64,000 nucleotides of DNA from NCBI GenBank assembly GCA_037176705.1, contig CM073895.1, positions 2,108,001-2,172,000 of the forward strand, read 5' to 3'. This DNA comes from Molossus alvarezi. Lineage: Eukaryota; Chordata; Mammalia; Chiroptera; Molossidae. The position numbers were made by a program, and so were the translations under genes. Positions within the stretch are counted from its first letter, which is position 1, and each line of letters starts with the position of its first letter. This document shows positions 41,560 through 51,750 of the stretch, piece by piece. Below the pieces are notes generated by a model. The model worked only from the letters and a program-made list of their open reading frames with translations. It was not told the DNA's origin and did not search any database.

Positions 41560-42296
41560 CCGGAGGAAGAGAACGTAATTTTAAGCCTCAGATTGTTTTT
41601 AGATATTTTCAAAAAATGTATAATTTCTGTCAAAAAAAACAAACAACCAGGTATACAAGAGATAAGAAAATATAAATAAAAACCAGGGAAACAATAGGAT
41701 AAAGAAACAGACCCTCAGGAGCTCCAACTAATGGAATTATCAGGCACAGACATAAAAATATCTACCTCTACGAGGTAAGATGAATGAGTTCGAATTTTGT
41801 CAGAACACTAGAAACTACAACAAGGAACCAAATGGAAAAAAATCACGAACCGAAAAACACAATAGTAAATATTACAAACTCAGTGGATATATTGGACAAG
41901 AAATTAGACACGGGTGGAGAGATAATTAGATAACTGGAAGATAGATAAGGAGGAAAAAAATCCAGATGCAACACAGAGAAAGAAAACTATGAAATCTGTC
42001 GATGAGAATTTAAGAGTCGTAAGAGATAACGTGAACAAGTAAAAGTACGCAGTAACATGACACTTTGATAAGTCAAGGATGAATGCTGTAGTCTTTAGAG
42101 TAACCACTCAGTGAATATATACACATGATAATGCGGTGAATAATAAAAAAGTTGACTCCATCTGAAAGAAGCAAGGAAGGAGTAAAGTGCCACAGACAAC
42201 CCAGGCCACATACAAAGTCAATGGAAAGGCATATATAAGCCCCAAAATATCATTAATTATATTAAAGACAAAGAGATTCAATGTTCTCATAAAAGG

Positions 42297-42566
42297 CAAA
42301 GGTTGTCACCCTGACTGGTTTGGCTCAGCGGTTAGAGTGTTGGCCTGCGGTCCAGAGAGACCCGGGTTCAGTTCCCACTAAGGGCACGTACTTTGGTTGC
42401 AGTTTGTCCCCGGCCCTGGATGGGTCGTGTGGGTGGCAACCACTCGATGTGTCCCTTTCACGTCGATGTCCCCCCCCCCCCCCCCACGCACACTCTATTT
42501 GAACACGAGATGAAAAAAGGTCCTCGGGTGAAGATTAAAAAAAAAAAAAAAAGACAAAGGTGGTCA
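42297..42566 (+). mobile_element. Ves SINE in the L1, with target duplication
   Basis: Body 42309-42554: CCCTGACTGGTTTGGCTCAG, GGTTAGAGTGTTGGCCTGCG, GGGTTCAGTTCCCACTAAGG, TTGGTTGCAGTTTGTCCCCGG, TCGATGTGTCCCTTTCACG, an unusual 16-C run (42470-42485) in place of the usual TCTC tract, ACTCTATTTGAACACGAG, GGTCCTCGGGTGAAGATT and an A tail. Flanked by CAAAGGTTGTCA (42297-42308) and CAAAGGTGGTCA (42555-42566). Confidence 0.96.
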
Positions 42567-43242
42567 TGCTCAAAAAAACCCCAAATCCAAATTTTGATGA
42601 TGAAATCTACACAAGTCAAATCCAAGTATAGATTTGCCAGGAATCGAACTGGCAACTGCATGAATTATGCTACAATTTAAGTATAATGATAAAGGCAGGT
42701 TGGAATAAAAAGCTGAAAAAGATCTGTGAAGGATTGGCCTTGGCCACTAATACATTTACAAACCTGCCATTCCACACTGCCCACACACACACAGTATCAC
42801 TGAGAAACTGGAGTGGCTACACTGAGACGAGACAGAGGACATTTCCAGGTGAGAAGCATCACCAGAGAGAAAGATGGACATTTACATGAGCAGAATGTTC
42901 AATTCACTGTGAAGATTCGTGGGTTCTAAATGCACATCCCCCTAACATGGTCTTGAAATAAATAAAGCAAGAAGTAAGAGAATTAAGAAAAGAAATGGAC
43001 AGGTCCACAAATAGAGGGGAAGCTTTTGGTACAATTCTCTCAGGAACTGACAAAAAAGCAGACATACTATCATGAAGGCTATGGAAGATTTAAACAACAT
43101 GATTAGCAACTGAACCTAATGGATATAAATAAATAATGCACCCCAAAGGGTAAACAGATGTAGCACACATGAAGCATTTAAAAATCAAGTTCATGCAGGG
43201 CCATTCTTTAGAACCTGATTTATGGCCCTGCGTGAGAATCTT

Positions 43243-43489
43243 AGAGGATTGAGCCCGGCCAATGTGGCTCAGTGGTTGAGTGTCAACCCATGTACCAAGA
43301 GGTCGCCGGTTCGATTCCTGGTCAGGGCACGTGCCCAGGTTGTGGGCCTGATCCCCAGTGTGGGGCGTGCAGGAGGCGGCCAATCGGTGTTCTCTCTCAT
43401 CGATGTTTCTGTCTGTCTCTCCCTCTCCCTTCCTCTCTCTAAAATGAATAAAGAAAAAATAAAATAAAATAAAAACCGCAGAGAATTGA
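43243..43489 (+). mobile_element. Ves SINE in the L1, with target duplication
   Basis: Body 43253-43479: GCCCGGCCAATGTGGCTCAG, TGGTTGAGTGTCAACCC, GTCGCCGGTTCGATTCCTGG, TCAGGGCACGTGCCCAGG, GGCGTGCAGGAGGCGGCC, TCTCTCATCGATGTTTCTG and an A-rich tail with AAAAT repeats. Flanked by AGAGGATTGA (43243-43252) and AGAGAATTGA (43480-43489). Short subfamily, little decayed. Confidence 0.96.
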
Positions 43490-44099
43490 AATCATGTAGA
43501 ACTAAATTAGAAAAAAAACCAACACATAACATCAAGAAAAATATTACAAGTTTGGGAATTAAGAAGGACATTTTAAAATAGCATATAAGTCAAAGAAAAG
43601 AATCACTTTGGAAATAAAAATATTTTAACTTTAGTGACAACAGAAATACATTACACTGAGTGAGTGTTATGAAAGTAAAGTCTTCTTGCAAGGTAAATTT
43701 ATAGTGTTGAATGCATTAAAAAAGAAAATAAAAATTGAAAAATCAACAAGTAATTGAAAAAACTGTAAATAAATTAGAAAGAAAATAATAAAGAGAAAAG
43801 AAGATATTGATGAAAATGAAAACAAAAGTAAACAAATGAAGCCCAAAGTTGATTCTTCACAAGATTAAAAATTAATAAACGATTACAAATGTGTTTTATG
43901 CTAATAAACTAGAAAACGTGAATGAAAACATTTCTTGAAAAATAAAAGTTAAACCATCACAAGAAGAAACGGAAAACTCTACACAATTCTAAAACTGTTA
44001 AAGACATTCGTTCTAGAATTAAAATCCTGCCCATAAAGAATATTCTAGGTCGAGATTAACTTTGTTCATTTCTATCAACATTTAAGAAATTAGGCTAAG

Positions 44100-44258
44100 C
44101 CCTGGCCAGTTTGGCTTCATGGTTAGAACTTTGGCCTGTGGACTAAAGAGTCACAGGTTATATTCTGGGCAAGGGTGTGTTCCTCGGTTACAGTGTATCC
44201 CCGGCCCTGGTTGTTCATGTGGGAGGCAGCCGGTCGATGTGTCTCTCTCTCACATCCA

Positions 44259-44324
<66 letters not shown>

Positions 44325-44385
44325 CTCACACTCTATCTGAAGATAAATGGGAAAATATCCTGGGGTGAAGCTTTACAGAAAATAC
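44100..44385 (+). mobile_element. Ves SINE in the L1, older copy
   Basis: CCCTGGCCAGTTTGGCTTC, TGGTTAGAACTTTGGCCTG, CAGTGTATCCCCGGCCCTGG, GGGAGGCAGCCGGTCGATG, a long (TC)n at about 44264-44325, ACTCTATCTGAAGATAAATGG and TCCTGGGGTGAAGC. It is more diverged than the other two copies in this L1 and has no clear target duplication. Confidence 0.92.
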
Positions 44386-45110
44386 AAATGAGTGTATAGA
44401 TTTATTATTAAAATTAATAAGTGAGTTTAGCCAATGTTTCTATATATTAGCAATGAACAGAAAAGAAATATTTAAAGTTACCACATATAATAGTATCAGA
44501 AATATTAAATGCCAAGTAATAAATCCAGTGAGAGGTGTAAACCTCATCACAGAAAACGATAAGCCTTCAGAAGATTAAAAAAAAAAAAAAAAACCACATA
44601 AATAAATGAGGAGGTATACCATATTCATAGATTGGAAAACCCAGTGAGGTTAAGATGTTCACTTCCATTGATTGATCTACAGATTTAACCAACCCTAATC
44701 AAAATCCCATCTATTTTCCTGTGACAACTTAGAGACTATATTTAACTTGACATTAAAAAAGAAAAATCAATGCATTTGGACGAGCCCGTCACTCTTGAAG
44801 AACAAAGAGCAGGTCTTGCTCCACAGATCGGTGAGTCTTAGGGAGCTGCAGGGATAAAGACAGTGTGCTCTCAGTGCAAGGACGGACAGACAGACGAGGG
44901 TCGGAGAATACACACAGGGTGCCCACCTGTGGACATCTGGTATGTGGCACAGTCCCAGGACCCTCGGCCCTGGTGGAGAGCTCCTGATGGGCAGCGAAGG
45001 GGAAGACGCGTTTGACCCAGCGATGCCACGTCAAGCTGACCCCTGAGGACCGCCCAAGTGTACAGCTTAAAACGTCAAGGAACATGATTAAATGTTAAAA
45101 CCACACTGTC

Positions 45111-45747
45111 AAGTAGGGACAAGCCTTGACCAAGCCTTAGGGGAGCACGTCTGATTCTCCCAGGCTAGTGCATGTGGCATGACCGCACGGGGGAGCTTCC
45201 GTGGCCCCCTGCTCCCCGGGTCCTGGTCATCGTGCGTGTGTGCACGCAGGTGGACGCGGAGCAGGGTGACATCACGACAGTCGTGGGCTGAACCCTGCCC
45301 CTGCCCTGCACGCCTTGGGAAAATTCTGCATTTCTAGCGGGACGTGTAAGGCCGCGGGAACGGTGCTCGCCTCCTGCAACTTCTGCAAGTGACAAGGTTC
45401 ATGGCCACCGGTTGCGCAGCTGGGCCCTCTCGGGGGTGCCCTCGCAGGAGGTCCCTGCACCAAGAGGACAGGCGCTCTGCAGTGGACACGGGGAGCCCCC
45501 TCCACGGGACCCGCAGCACACGGCCCATCCTGTGGCCTCCTCTCCCCAGGGAGGCACCTGCTGGGCATGTGGCTTCCCAGCCCATCTCCTGGGTCACACC
45601 AGGCAACAGTCACACTTTTCTTACTCTGGCCAGAAAGATGACAGATGGCAGTGGCTGGGTGGTCTGTAGACAGGGTGGACCTGTAATCCTTGGGGATCCC
45701 CCAACTCCATTTTGGGGGACAGACTCCCCTCTTCATCAAGTCCCCTA
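45111..45747. other. GC-rich spacer
   Basis: Nothing recognisable. Confidence 0.4.
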
Positions 45748-46105
45748 TGGGCTGAACTGTGTCCTTCCAATGAAATATGTTGAGGTCCCGACTCCCACGA
45801 CCTCAGACTGGGATTTATGTGGAAATGGGACCTTGGCAGAGGTGATTAAGATAAAATGAGGTCAACAAGGTGTCCCCGATCCTATGTGCCTGGTGTCCTT
45901 CTGAGCAGAGGAGATCGGGACACAGACACACAGAGGGATGACCACGCAAGGACACAGGGAGAAGACAGTGTCTACACCCCAAGGAGAGAGGCCTTAGGAG
46001 GGACCCACCTGCCCACAGCTGGACCTCGACCTCCAGCCTCAAGGACGGGGAGGAATGAATGTCTTCTGTTGCAGCCGCCTGCTCGGGGTGCTTCCCTAGG
46101 CCGGG
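45748..46105 (+). mobile_element. MLT1-type LTR, nearly complete
   Basis: TATGGGCTGAACTGTGTCC, AATGAAATATGTTGAGGTCCC, GGATTTATGTGGAAATGGGACC, TTGGCAGAGGTGATTAAG, AAAATGAGGTC, GGTGTCCTTCTGAGCAGAGG, GACACAGACACACAGAGGG, AAGGACACAGGGAGAAGAC and a 3' end GAATGAATGTCTTCTGTTGC. Order and length fit a solo LTR. Confidence 0.92.
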
Positions 46106-46244
46106 GCCAGACGGTGGGAAGGCGTCCTGAGGTCGGAGCCTGTCCTTGTTCACTCCTTGTCCAGCTCAGCTGCTGGGAGGGCGCCCGGAGACACGGGGGC
46201 AAAACTGTCCTGTAACTGGGACAACAGACGTCTGGGTGTCACAC
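46106..46244. other. Short spacer
   Basis: Nothing recognisable. Confidence 0.35.
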
Positions 46245-46315
46245 TCTCATCAAACAAATATTTGCTCACCTTCCTGAAGGTGAGAAGGGTGCACAGGGCC
46301 CCAGCCTTGCAGGGA
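46245..46315 (+). mobile_element. L2 LINE fragment
   Basis: CATCAAACAAATATTTGCTC, ACCTTCCTGAAGGTGAGAAG and CCCCAGCCTTGCAGGGACC resemble the L2 3' end segment (aacaaatatttattgagcacct ... ccctgccctcatgg). Confidence 0.5.
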
Positions 46316-46629
46316 CCAAAGGCTATTACCGGAATTACTCGTCACTTAGAGAAGCTAATGAGAGCGTACGTGATAGTTTGGATAGCTGCTCAGCAAATAC
46401 CCTCCTCTTCAGGGCCGGGTGGGGCGGCTCCCTGCTGAGCACTCCGGTCTGGGCCTTTCGACTTCTCTGGATGTGGGTGACCTGACGTGAGCAGAGGCCT
46501 CAGGGGCTGGGCACGTGCCCTGACAGTAGTGTGTCCTGGAGCGGAAGCACGCTATCTGCTGCTTATTTCTGTAACCTGGACTTGAGGGTCTAAACCCCTC
46601 CTTCTCACCCACCGTGTTCCTTTCTCCCC
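46316..46629. other. Spacer
   Basis: Single-copy, possibly more L2 decay. Nothing firm. Confidence 0.35.
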
Positions 46630-46726
46630 TGTGTCCTCCATCACTCACTCGTTATCTGAACATATTCCATGTGCGCTGTCCTGTGCTGGACCTGAAGAGG
46701 CAACACAGTGGGGCCGTTGTCACTCA
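46630..46726 (+). mobile_element. L2 LINE fragment before the CCAT array
   Basis: CTCACTCGTTATCTGAACATATTCC, ATGTGCGCTGTCCTGTGCTGG and CAACACAGTGGGGCC follow the L2 text 'attcaacaaatatttactgagtgcctactgtgtgccaggcactgtgctgg...acagtggtgag'. Confidence 0.6.
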
Positions 46727-47335
46727 CCCACTCATCTACCCATCTGCCCACCCATAATCCACTCATCCCTCCATCCAACATGTTCATCTATAGAATCACC
46801 TATCCATCCATCCACCATCTATCCATTCATCTATCCATCCCTCCATCCAACATATCTATAGATTCATCCATCCCTCCATCCAACATATCTATAGATTCAT
46901 CCATCCCTCCATCCAACATATCTATAGATTCATCCATCCATCCATCCGTCTGTCTGCCTGTTTGTCCATCCATCCATTGTCCAACCATCATCCATCCATC
47001 CATTCGTCCGTCTGCCTGTTTGTCCATCCATCCATCGTCCAACCATCATCCATCCATCCATTTGTCTGTCTGCCTGTCTGTCCATCCATCCATCCATCCA
47101 TCCATCCGTCTGTCTGCCTGTCTGTCCATCCATCCATTGTCCAACCATCATCCATCCATACATTTGTCTGTCTGCCTGTCCATCCATCCATCCATCCATC
47201 TGTCTGCCTGTCTGTCCATCCATCCATTGTCCAACCATCATCCATCCATACATTTGTCTGTCTGCCTGTCCATCCATCCATCCATCCATCCATCCATCCA
47301 TCCTTCCATCTATCCATCCTTCCATACATTCATTC
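46727..47335 (+). repeat. CCAT tetranucleotide array with higher-order units
   Basis: (CCAT)n over 600 bp. It includes a 33-bp unit repeated three times (ACATATCTATAGATTCATCC starts at 46850, 46883, 46916). A longer unit marked by CCAACCATCATCC occurs at 46981, 47039, 47141 and 47231; the last two are a near-perfect 90-bp duplication. CTGTCTGCCTGT variants are interspersed. Open frames through it (Ser/Ile/His/Pro on plus, Met/Asp/Gly/Trp on minus) are artefacts. Confidence 0.96.
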
Positions 47336-47600
47336 AATGGCTATTTCCCAAGTGGTCATTGACCAAGCACCGTGTTGGCTCAACAATATGGTGTTGAACA
47401 CACAGATAAGTCTGTGCCTTCATGGAGCTCGTGTTCTGCAAGGACGGAACAGCCTGATCCATGGCTACAAGTTATCACACAGAAACAGAGAAAATGAGCA
47501 GGAGGACACAGTGGGGGAGGCCTTGCTGAGGAGGGCAGAGGAGGTAAAAAGGCACTTGAAGGGTGAGGGGTCCGAGGCTGCACTGTGCTGCCCCTGGGGG
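47325..47600 (+). mobile_element. L2 LINE fragment after the CCAT array
   Basis: CATTCATTCAATGGCTATTTCC, ACCAAGCACCGTGTTGGC, ACAATATGGTGTTGAACACAC, GTGCCTTCATGGAGCTCGTG and TTCTGCAAGGACGG match the L2 3' region, with further decayed L2 text (AGGCCTTGCTGAGGAGGG) beyond. It repeats the same L2 segment seen before the array. Confidence 0.7.
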
Positions 47601-47754
47601 CTAGGGGAGGACAAAAGGGAGTGGGGGGACCCAGAGAAACCTGTAGCCTGGACAAATTGCTGCAGGGCTTCTGTTCAGGTCCCCAAAGCAGGACAGAACT
47701 AGCCCTTCTGGAGAGGAAGACGGGGGAGCTGTTCCCCAGGGAGACTCTGCTGAC
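47601..47754. other. Short spacer
   Basis: Nothing recognisable. Confidence 0.35.
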
Positions 47755-48095
47755 CCCTTGTGCTGGGTTGAACAGTGTCCTCCCCACATTTGTGTCCATG
47801 GAAATTGTGAGTGTGCCCTCTTTTGGAAATGGGGTCTTTGCAGATATGATCAGGTTAAGATGGGGTCACATTGGAGTAGGGTGGGCCTTAGAAGGCCAGG
47901 GAGGTTCAGACGCACGGGAGAGACACACAGGAGACAGTTATGTGGAGACAGCGGCATCTTCCCACGAGCCTTTGGAGGCACCGCCCCACTGACACCTTGA
48001 TTTTGGACTTCTGGCCTCTGGACTGGGAGAGAATCAGTTTCCGGCTACATCTCAACGGAGGGGGAACAGCAGCTGGCCTGGTGCACATAGTAGGT
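47755..48095 (+). mobile_element. MLT1-type LTR
   Basis: GTGCTGGGTTGAACAGTGTCC, CATTTGTGTCCATGG, CTTTTGGAAATGGGGTCTTTGC, AGATATGATCAGGTTAAGATG, GGGTGGGCCTTAGAAGGCC, GAGAGACACACAGGAGAC, TTGATTTTGGACTTCTGGCC and TCTGGACTGGGAGAGAATC follow the whole MLT1 LTR in order. Confidence 0.9.
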
Positions 48096-49415
48096 GCTTT
48101 ATAATTCACACCTGGTCACCTCAGTGCTGTAAAACTGTCTAGACTCACCTTCCAGTTGTCTGGTCCTGTGGGGCCAGGCCAGCAGGTGGGGCCGGGGAGG
48201 CATCTCCCTCAGCGTCAGTGAGGACAAACCCCTGACAAGAACACTCACCCATGCAGGAGCTGAGACCCCGGGGAGTCTGGCTTCCAATCCAGGGACATGA
48301 TCTGTGAGAGGTTTGCAGACCCAAGAGGTGGCCGGAAGCAGGCCTTAGACAAGATAGTGACCAGATTCCTACAAGAGGCTGCGTGTGAGGGTTTGGGCAC
48401 CGCAGGGTCACCTGTCCCAGCCTAGGGGCAGGGAGGGGCTGCGCTCACACCCGCAGCGTCCTGGCCCCACCCCAGGCCCCTCTGCCTGGTCCGAGTGTGG
48501 TGAAGGGTTGAGCGGATGGGTGGACACCAGTCTGGTCCTTGTCACGGAGCCCTCCTGTCTACCACCAGCAAGCATGGCTCCAGAGAAGACACCTGGTGTT
48601 ATGGGCCCGTCTCTCCTGCCCAGTGAACTGTGAACCCCTGGCAGGTGGGGAGCCAAGGTGATAGGGCGGGGAGAACCTGGCATTGGGACACAGAGCAAGT
48701 CCCCTCCTCACAGGCCGTCAGGGAAGCCTGGAGTTGGGGGGAAGCCATGGCCGCATCTCCAGGGAGCGGTGGGGTCACCGCTGGGCTGTTCTCAGCCAGG
48801 CCTTCGAGCAAGGAATGTCCGGGTGGAGCCAGCCCCCCCGCCCAGGCTGTGTGCAGACACAGGGCCAGGCGGGGCTCACAGGGCACCTGCTGCGGGTCAC
48901 CCAGGTGAGTGGCTGTGCCGTCGAGACGGTGGAGCACACCGGGCCCCAGCGTCTCGCTGCGTGGGGTGATGGTCTCCGGGTTCGAAGCTTGGCATCTTTT
49001 GGGGGTTTCCTCCTCCTTCCCCCAGCCGGAACTGAGCCCAGCTCCCAACTGCACTGAGCACAAGAACGAGGACAGCTTTCAGGGCCTCCGGAGGGTCCAG
49101 GTGGCCGTCTGACTTAGACCAAGGTTCAGACGATAGTCGGGGCGTCTGGCCTGGCTGTGCAAACGGAATTTGCCCCCAGACCTGACAGGTTCCCGGACAG
49201 AAATGGGGTGACGTTGGTGGAATGGACCCTCTCCCAGAGCCGGGAGTTGGCTGGCTCGCAGGGCCTGGCTGAGTCCCGTTACCCAGAGACACCCCAAGTG
49301 TTCGTTGCTGCTGTTTCGAGGGCTACACGCTTGCCCCCTTTGCAGAAGTGCTTCAGGATTTCATCGGCACGACGCCGATAATGCCAAGCGGACACCGGCT
49401 CGGATGCTGCCCTCG
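48096..49415. other. GC-rich spacer, 1.3 kb
   Basis: Single-copy; no gene or repeat recognised. Confidence 0.4.
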
Positions 49416-49665
49416 GTCCTAGCTGCCCGGTGACAGTTTCAATTTGGGAAGGAGGACTTTTTTTCTTTTTCTCGCGAGTCCGTTTCTCCGAGCGCGGAGA
49501 GACGGCCCGGCGGCTCTTATCTCGAACCCCATGTACTTAACGCTTATTAAAATCAATACCGTCCATTAGCCGGCCACGTTTCCATTTTTAATCATCTATT
49601 GATGTACGGCCTGTGCTTTTATAGAACTAAACAAATTTCCGCTCCGCGCCCCTCTGCAGCCCGGG
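49416..49665. promoter_or_regulatory. Candidate conserved non-coding element 7
   Basis: GACAGTTTCAATTTGGGAAGG, ACTTTTTTTCTTTTTCTCGC, GTACTTAACGCTTATTAAAATC, AATACCGTCCATTAGCCGG, TTTTTAATCATCTATTGATG, TGTGCTTTTATAGAAC. AT-rich homeodomain words flank a CpG-rich middle and no repeat family is seen. Confidence 0.5.
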
Positions 49666-49789
49666 GCCGGCGGGAGCGGCGGCGTGTGTATTTACTGCCT
49701 GTTTCCTGACCGAGGACAAGCTCGTCCGCGGCCTCGGTGGCTTTCACCCGGGACCGGCGGCCGCTTCCTGGTTCCCAGACACAGCGCGT
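49666..49789. other. CpG-rich linker
   Basis: CpG-bearing GC-rich sequence (CCGGGGCCGGCGGGAGCGGC) between two AT-rich patches. Confidence 0.4.
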
Positions 49790-49890
49790 GTGTTTCAGGA
49801 GCGACATGAATGCGAGGCTTTGTGGGGGCTCGCTGCCCTGCCCGGCCCGATCGGCAGGCGTTATGATTTATTGACCCTTCCTTTGTTTCT
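49790..49890. promoter_or_regulatory. Possible extension of element 7
   Basis: GTTTCAGGAGCGACATGAATG and GGCGTTATGATTTATTGACCC (HOX/PBX-like TGATTTAT). Short candidate. Confidence 0.4.
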
Positions 49891-50914
49891 GGGGTGCGGA
49901 ACTGCTCACAGCTGGGGCCGGTCCCGAGGGCCTGCGTTGGGGTAAGCGAGGAAGACCGGGCAGCCTCAGGGAAGGTTTGCATGAGGGGGATCCTTCCAGA
50001 ATGAGGGGTCGGTGTGCCCCCTCGGTTCTGCACATCCCTGCACCCGGAGGCGTCAGGGAACAAAAGGAGGTGGCTTCCGGCTCCTGTGTGCTCACCTGCC
50101 CTTCGCACACCCGCCTGGCCCGGGTCCGGCCGCACCCCTGAGTTCTTTGAGATTCTTTAGAGCCAGCTGCTTACAAACAGCAGAACCGCACTGCGTTGGG
50201 TACCGGGGAGCGGAGACCAGGGAACCCACTCCTGGGCCTCGCTGTCATGGGGTAGACGGGGCCCGAGGAGGCCGGAGAATGGAATCGGGGCTGGCGGCCA
50301 CCTGGGAGCCTGGCCACGCAGAGGGGTCTCTGAACCTGAGGGGCTGCTGCCATCCGGGGCTATGGTGGCCAGTCTGGATGGCTGACCGCCTTCTGGCTGT
50401 GACGGAGGGACCAGGGGCTCCCTGTCCACAGCGCCTATTTATGCCACGACTTCCAGATGCCGAACTTGCTTGCCTGGAAGTTGCTCGGCAGGGGTCCGGC
50501 CCTGTCTCCGCTGCCCACCAGGGAGGTGGCCGCTTGCGCCGCACCGGGGGACACGCCTCTCCAAAGCCAGCTCCGACTCTGCAGCTGAGCCGAGCTGGCC
50601 AGGCCGCAGGCTGGCAGGACCCGGGGCCCAGGCCGGCTCTGAGGGCAGGGCTGCGGTTTGCTCCGCGAGAGGCTCAAGTCGCAGAACCGGGAGCTCTCGG
50701 GCCTCTGCCACCAAGCAGCTGCCCAGCTCTGCGCCCAGACTTGAGGTGTGTGGGTGCCCCAGGGGCCCCGCGAGGCAGCGAGCACGGTGGTCAGGTACGT
50801 GTCCACAGAACCGGCTTCCTTCCTGTCCAGGAGCTGTGGTCTCACGCTGTGCGGTGCTGTGTGGGCAGACAGAATCCTGCTGCTGGAATTAGGTGAAGGG
50901 TTGACAGTTCAGAT
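49891..50914. other. GC-rich spacer
   Basis: Single-copy; a 294-codon plus-strand frame here (50012-50896) shows no domain and is treated as compositional. Confidence 0.4.
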
Positions 50915-51000
50915 GTGGGGAGACCGAGGCCCAAAGAGGAGGGTCGAGGATCCCCTGGGATCACACAGCAGAGGAACCCTGACATTCAGTCTGAGGTCTG
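50915..51000 (-). mobile_element. MIR SINE fragment
   Basis: GGGGAGACCGAGGCCCAAAG, AGGAGGGTCGAGGATCCCC and GGGATCACACAGCAGAGG follow the reverse complement of the MIR core. Confidence 0.7.
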
Positions 51001-51164
51001 TCCCCGAGTCACACTCCCCCCTGCAGCTGAGGGGGTCAGGGAAGGGGGTTTGGGTGCAGGGACCCAGCTCTGTGTGCACAGGGGCACTGACCACCGGGCG
51101 CACCGCTGACCACCCAGCACTCGACCCCGGCCCGTGAGCCGCGGCTGTGGGCTGAGCCTGCGTC
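51001..51164. other. GC-rich spacer
   Basis: Nothing recognisable. Confidence 0.35.
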
Positions 51165-51385
51165 TGTGACCTGCGGCTTCATAAACCGCCTTCTAATGAG
51201 AGTAACACGGGCGGAGGGAGCGGGCAGCCCTCACGCGGTGCTGCGTCGCGGGGGGACGGGCTTGTTAAAATGTGTAATGAGAGACATAACAAATCCCCAA
51301 TATTGGGCAAAGCTGTCGTTAAATCCCTTAATGATAGCGGTATTTTCTCTGGTGCGCCGCACGGGCCTTTATAGACCCCTTTGGC
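51165..51385. promoter_or_regulatory. Candidate conserved non-coding element 8
   Basis: CGGCTTCATAAACCGCCTTC, TTAAAATGTGTAATGAGAGAC, TAACAAATCCCCAATATTGGG, GTCGTTAAATCCCTTAATG, ATAGCGGTATTTTCTCTGG, GGGCCTTTATAGACCCC. TAATGAGAG occurs twice, 81 bp apart (51194, 51275). CCAATATTGG is a perfect 10-bp palindrome. The block is non-repetitive with sharp borders to GC-rich DNA. Confidence 0.5.
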
Positions 51386-51709
51386 GTGGCGTGGGGGGCG
51401 CTGGGGGTGGGAGGGGGCAGGGCAGGGCGCCTGGGGCAGGGGCGTCTGGAAGGACCTTTCCTGGAGGCGGGGACCCCGGCCCCACCCCCTCTCATCTTTC
51501 TCCCTCCCTTGGTGACCGGGAAGCACCTCTAGGTCTCCTCCCTGGAGGCTGGGCCCGAGCTGGACAGAGGCGAACTCTGTGGTCCTCAGAGCTACCTGGG
51601 CTGCCCCCCGGCACCTGCTGCGTGCCCGCCATGTGCTGGGTGCTGGGCACACGCCTGACACTGCCCTGGGCCCTTCTCTCCTGGACTCCTCGGCAGATGT
51701 CCTTGGGGC

Positions 51710-51710
<1 letters not shown>
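51386..51710. other. GC-rich spacer
   Basis: Nothing recognisable. Confidence 0.4.

Positions 51711-51744
<34 letters not shown>
51711..51744 (+). repeat. (GA)n microsatellite
   Basis: CGAGAGAGAGAGAGAGAGAG continuing for about 34 bp, not within a SINE. Confidence 0.95.

Positions 51745-51750
<6 letters not shown>

Larger units (their letters stand above)
41560..45110 (+). mobile_element. Degraded L1 LINE, ORF1-to-ORF2 order, with three Ves insertions
   Basis: The 5' part (41560-41760) matches the pre-ORF1 segment of old L1s. ORF1-like text follows: AAACTCAGTGGATATATTGG, ACAAGAAATTAGACACGGG, TAACTGGAAGATAGATAAGG, CAGATGCAACACAGAGAAAG. Endonuclease-region text of ORF2 appears at 42690-43150 (GGCAGGTTGGAATAAAAAGC, GGAGTGGCTACACTGAGACG, GAAATGGACAGGTCCACAAA, GGAAGATTTAAACAACATG). 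Reverse-transcriptase-region text follows at 43490-44770 (GGTAAATTTATAGTGTTGAATGC, AAAGTTGATTCTTCACAAG, TTCATAGATTGGAAAACCC, TTGATCTACAGATTTAACC). No frame is open. Ves SINEs sit at 42.3, 43.25 and 44.1 kb. The 3' end is missing or too decayed after about 45.1 kb. An L1M-age element with both ORFs dead. Confidence 0.85.

Noticed and set aside
41560..45110. Active L1 element
   Set aside because: No open ORF1 or ORF2 frame remains, three SINEs interrupt it and the 3' end is lost.
48385..48633. Possible coding exon
   Set aside because: Short frame with no domain and no frame preference over its neighbours.
50012..50896. 294-codon plus-strand open frame
   Set aside because: No domain and overlapping long minus-strand frames.
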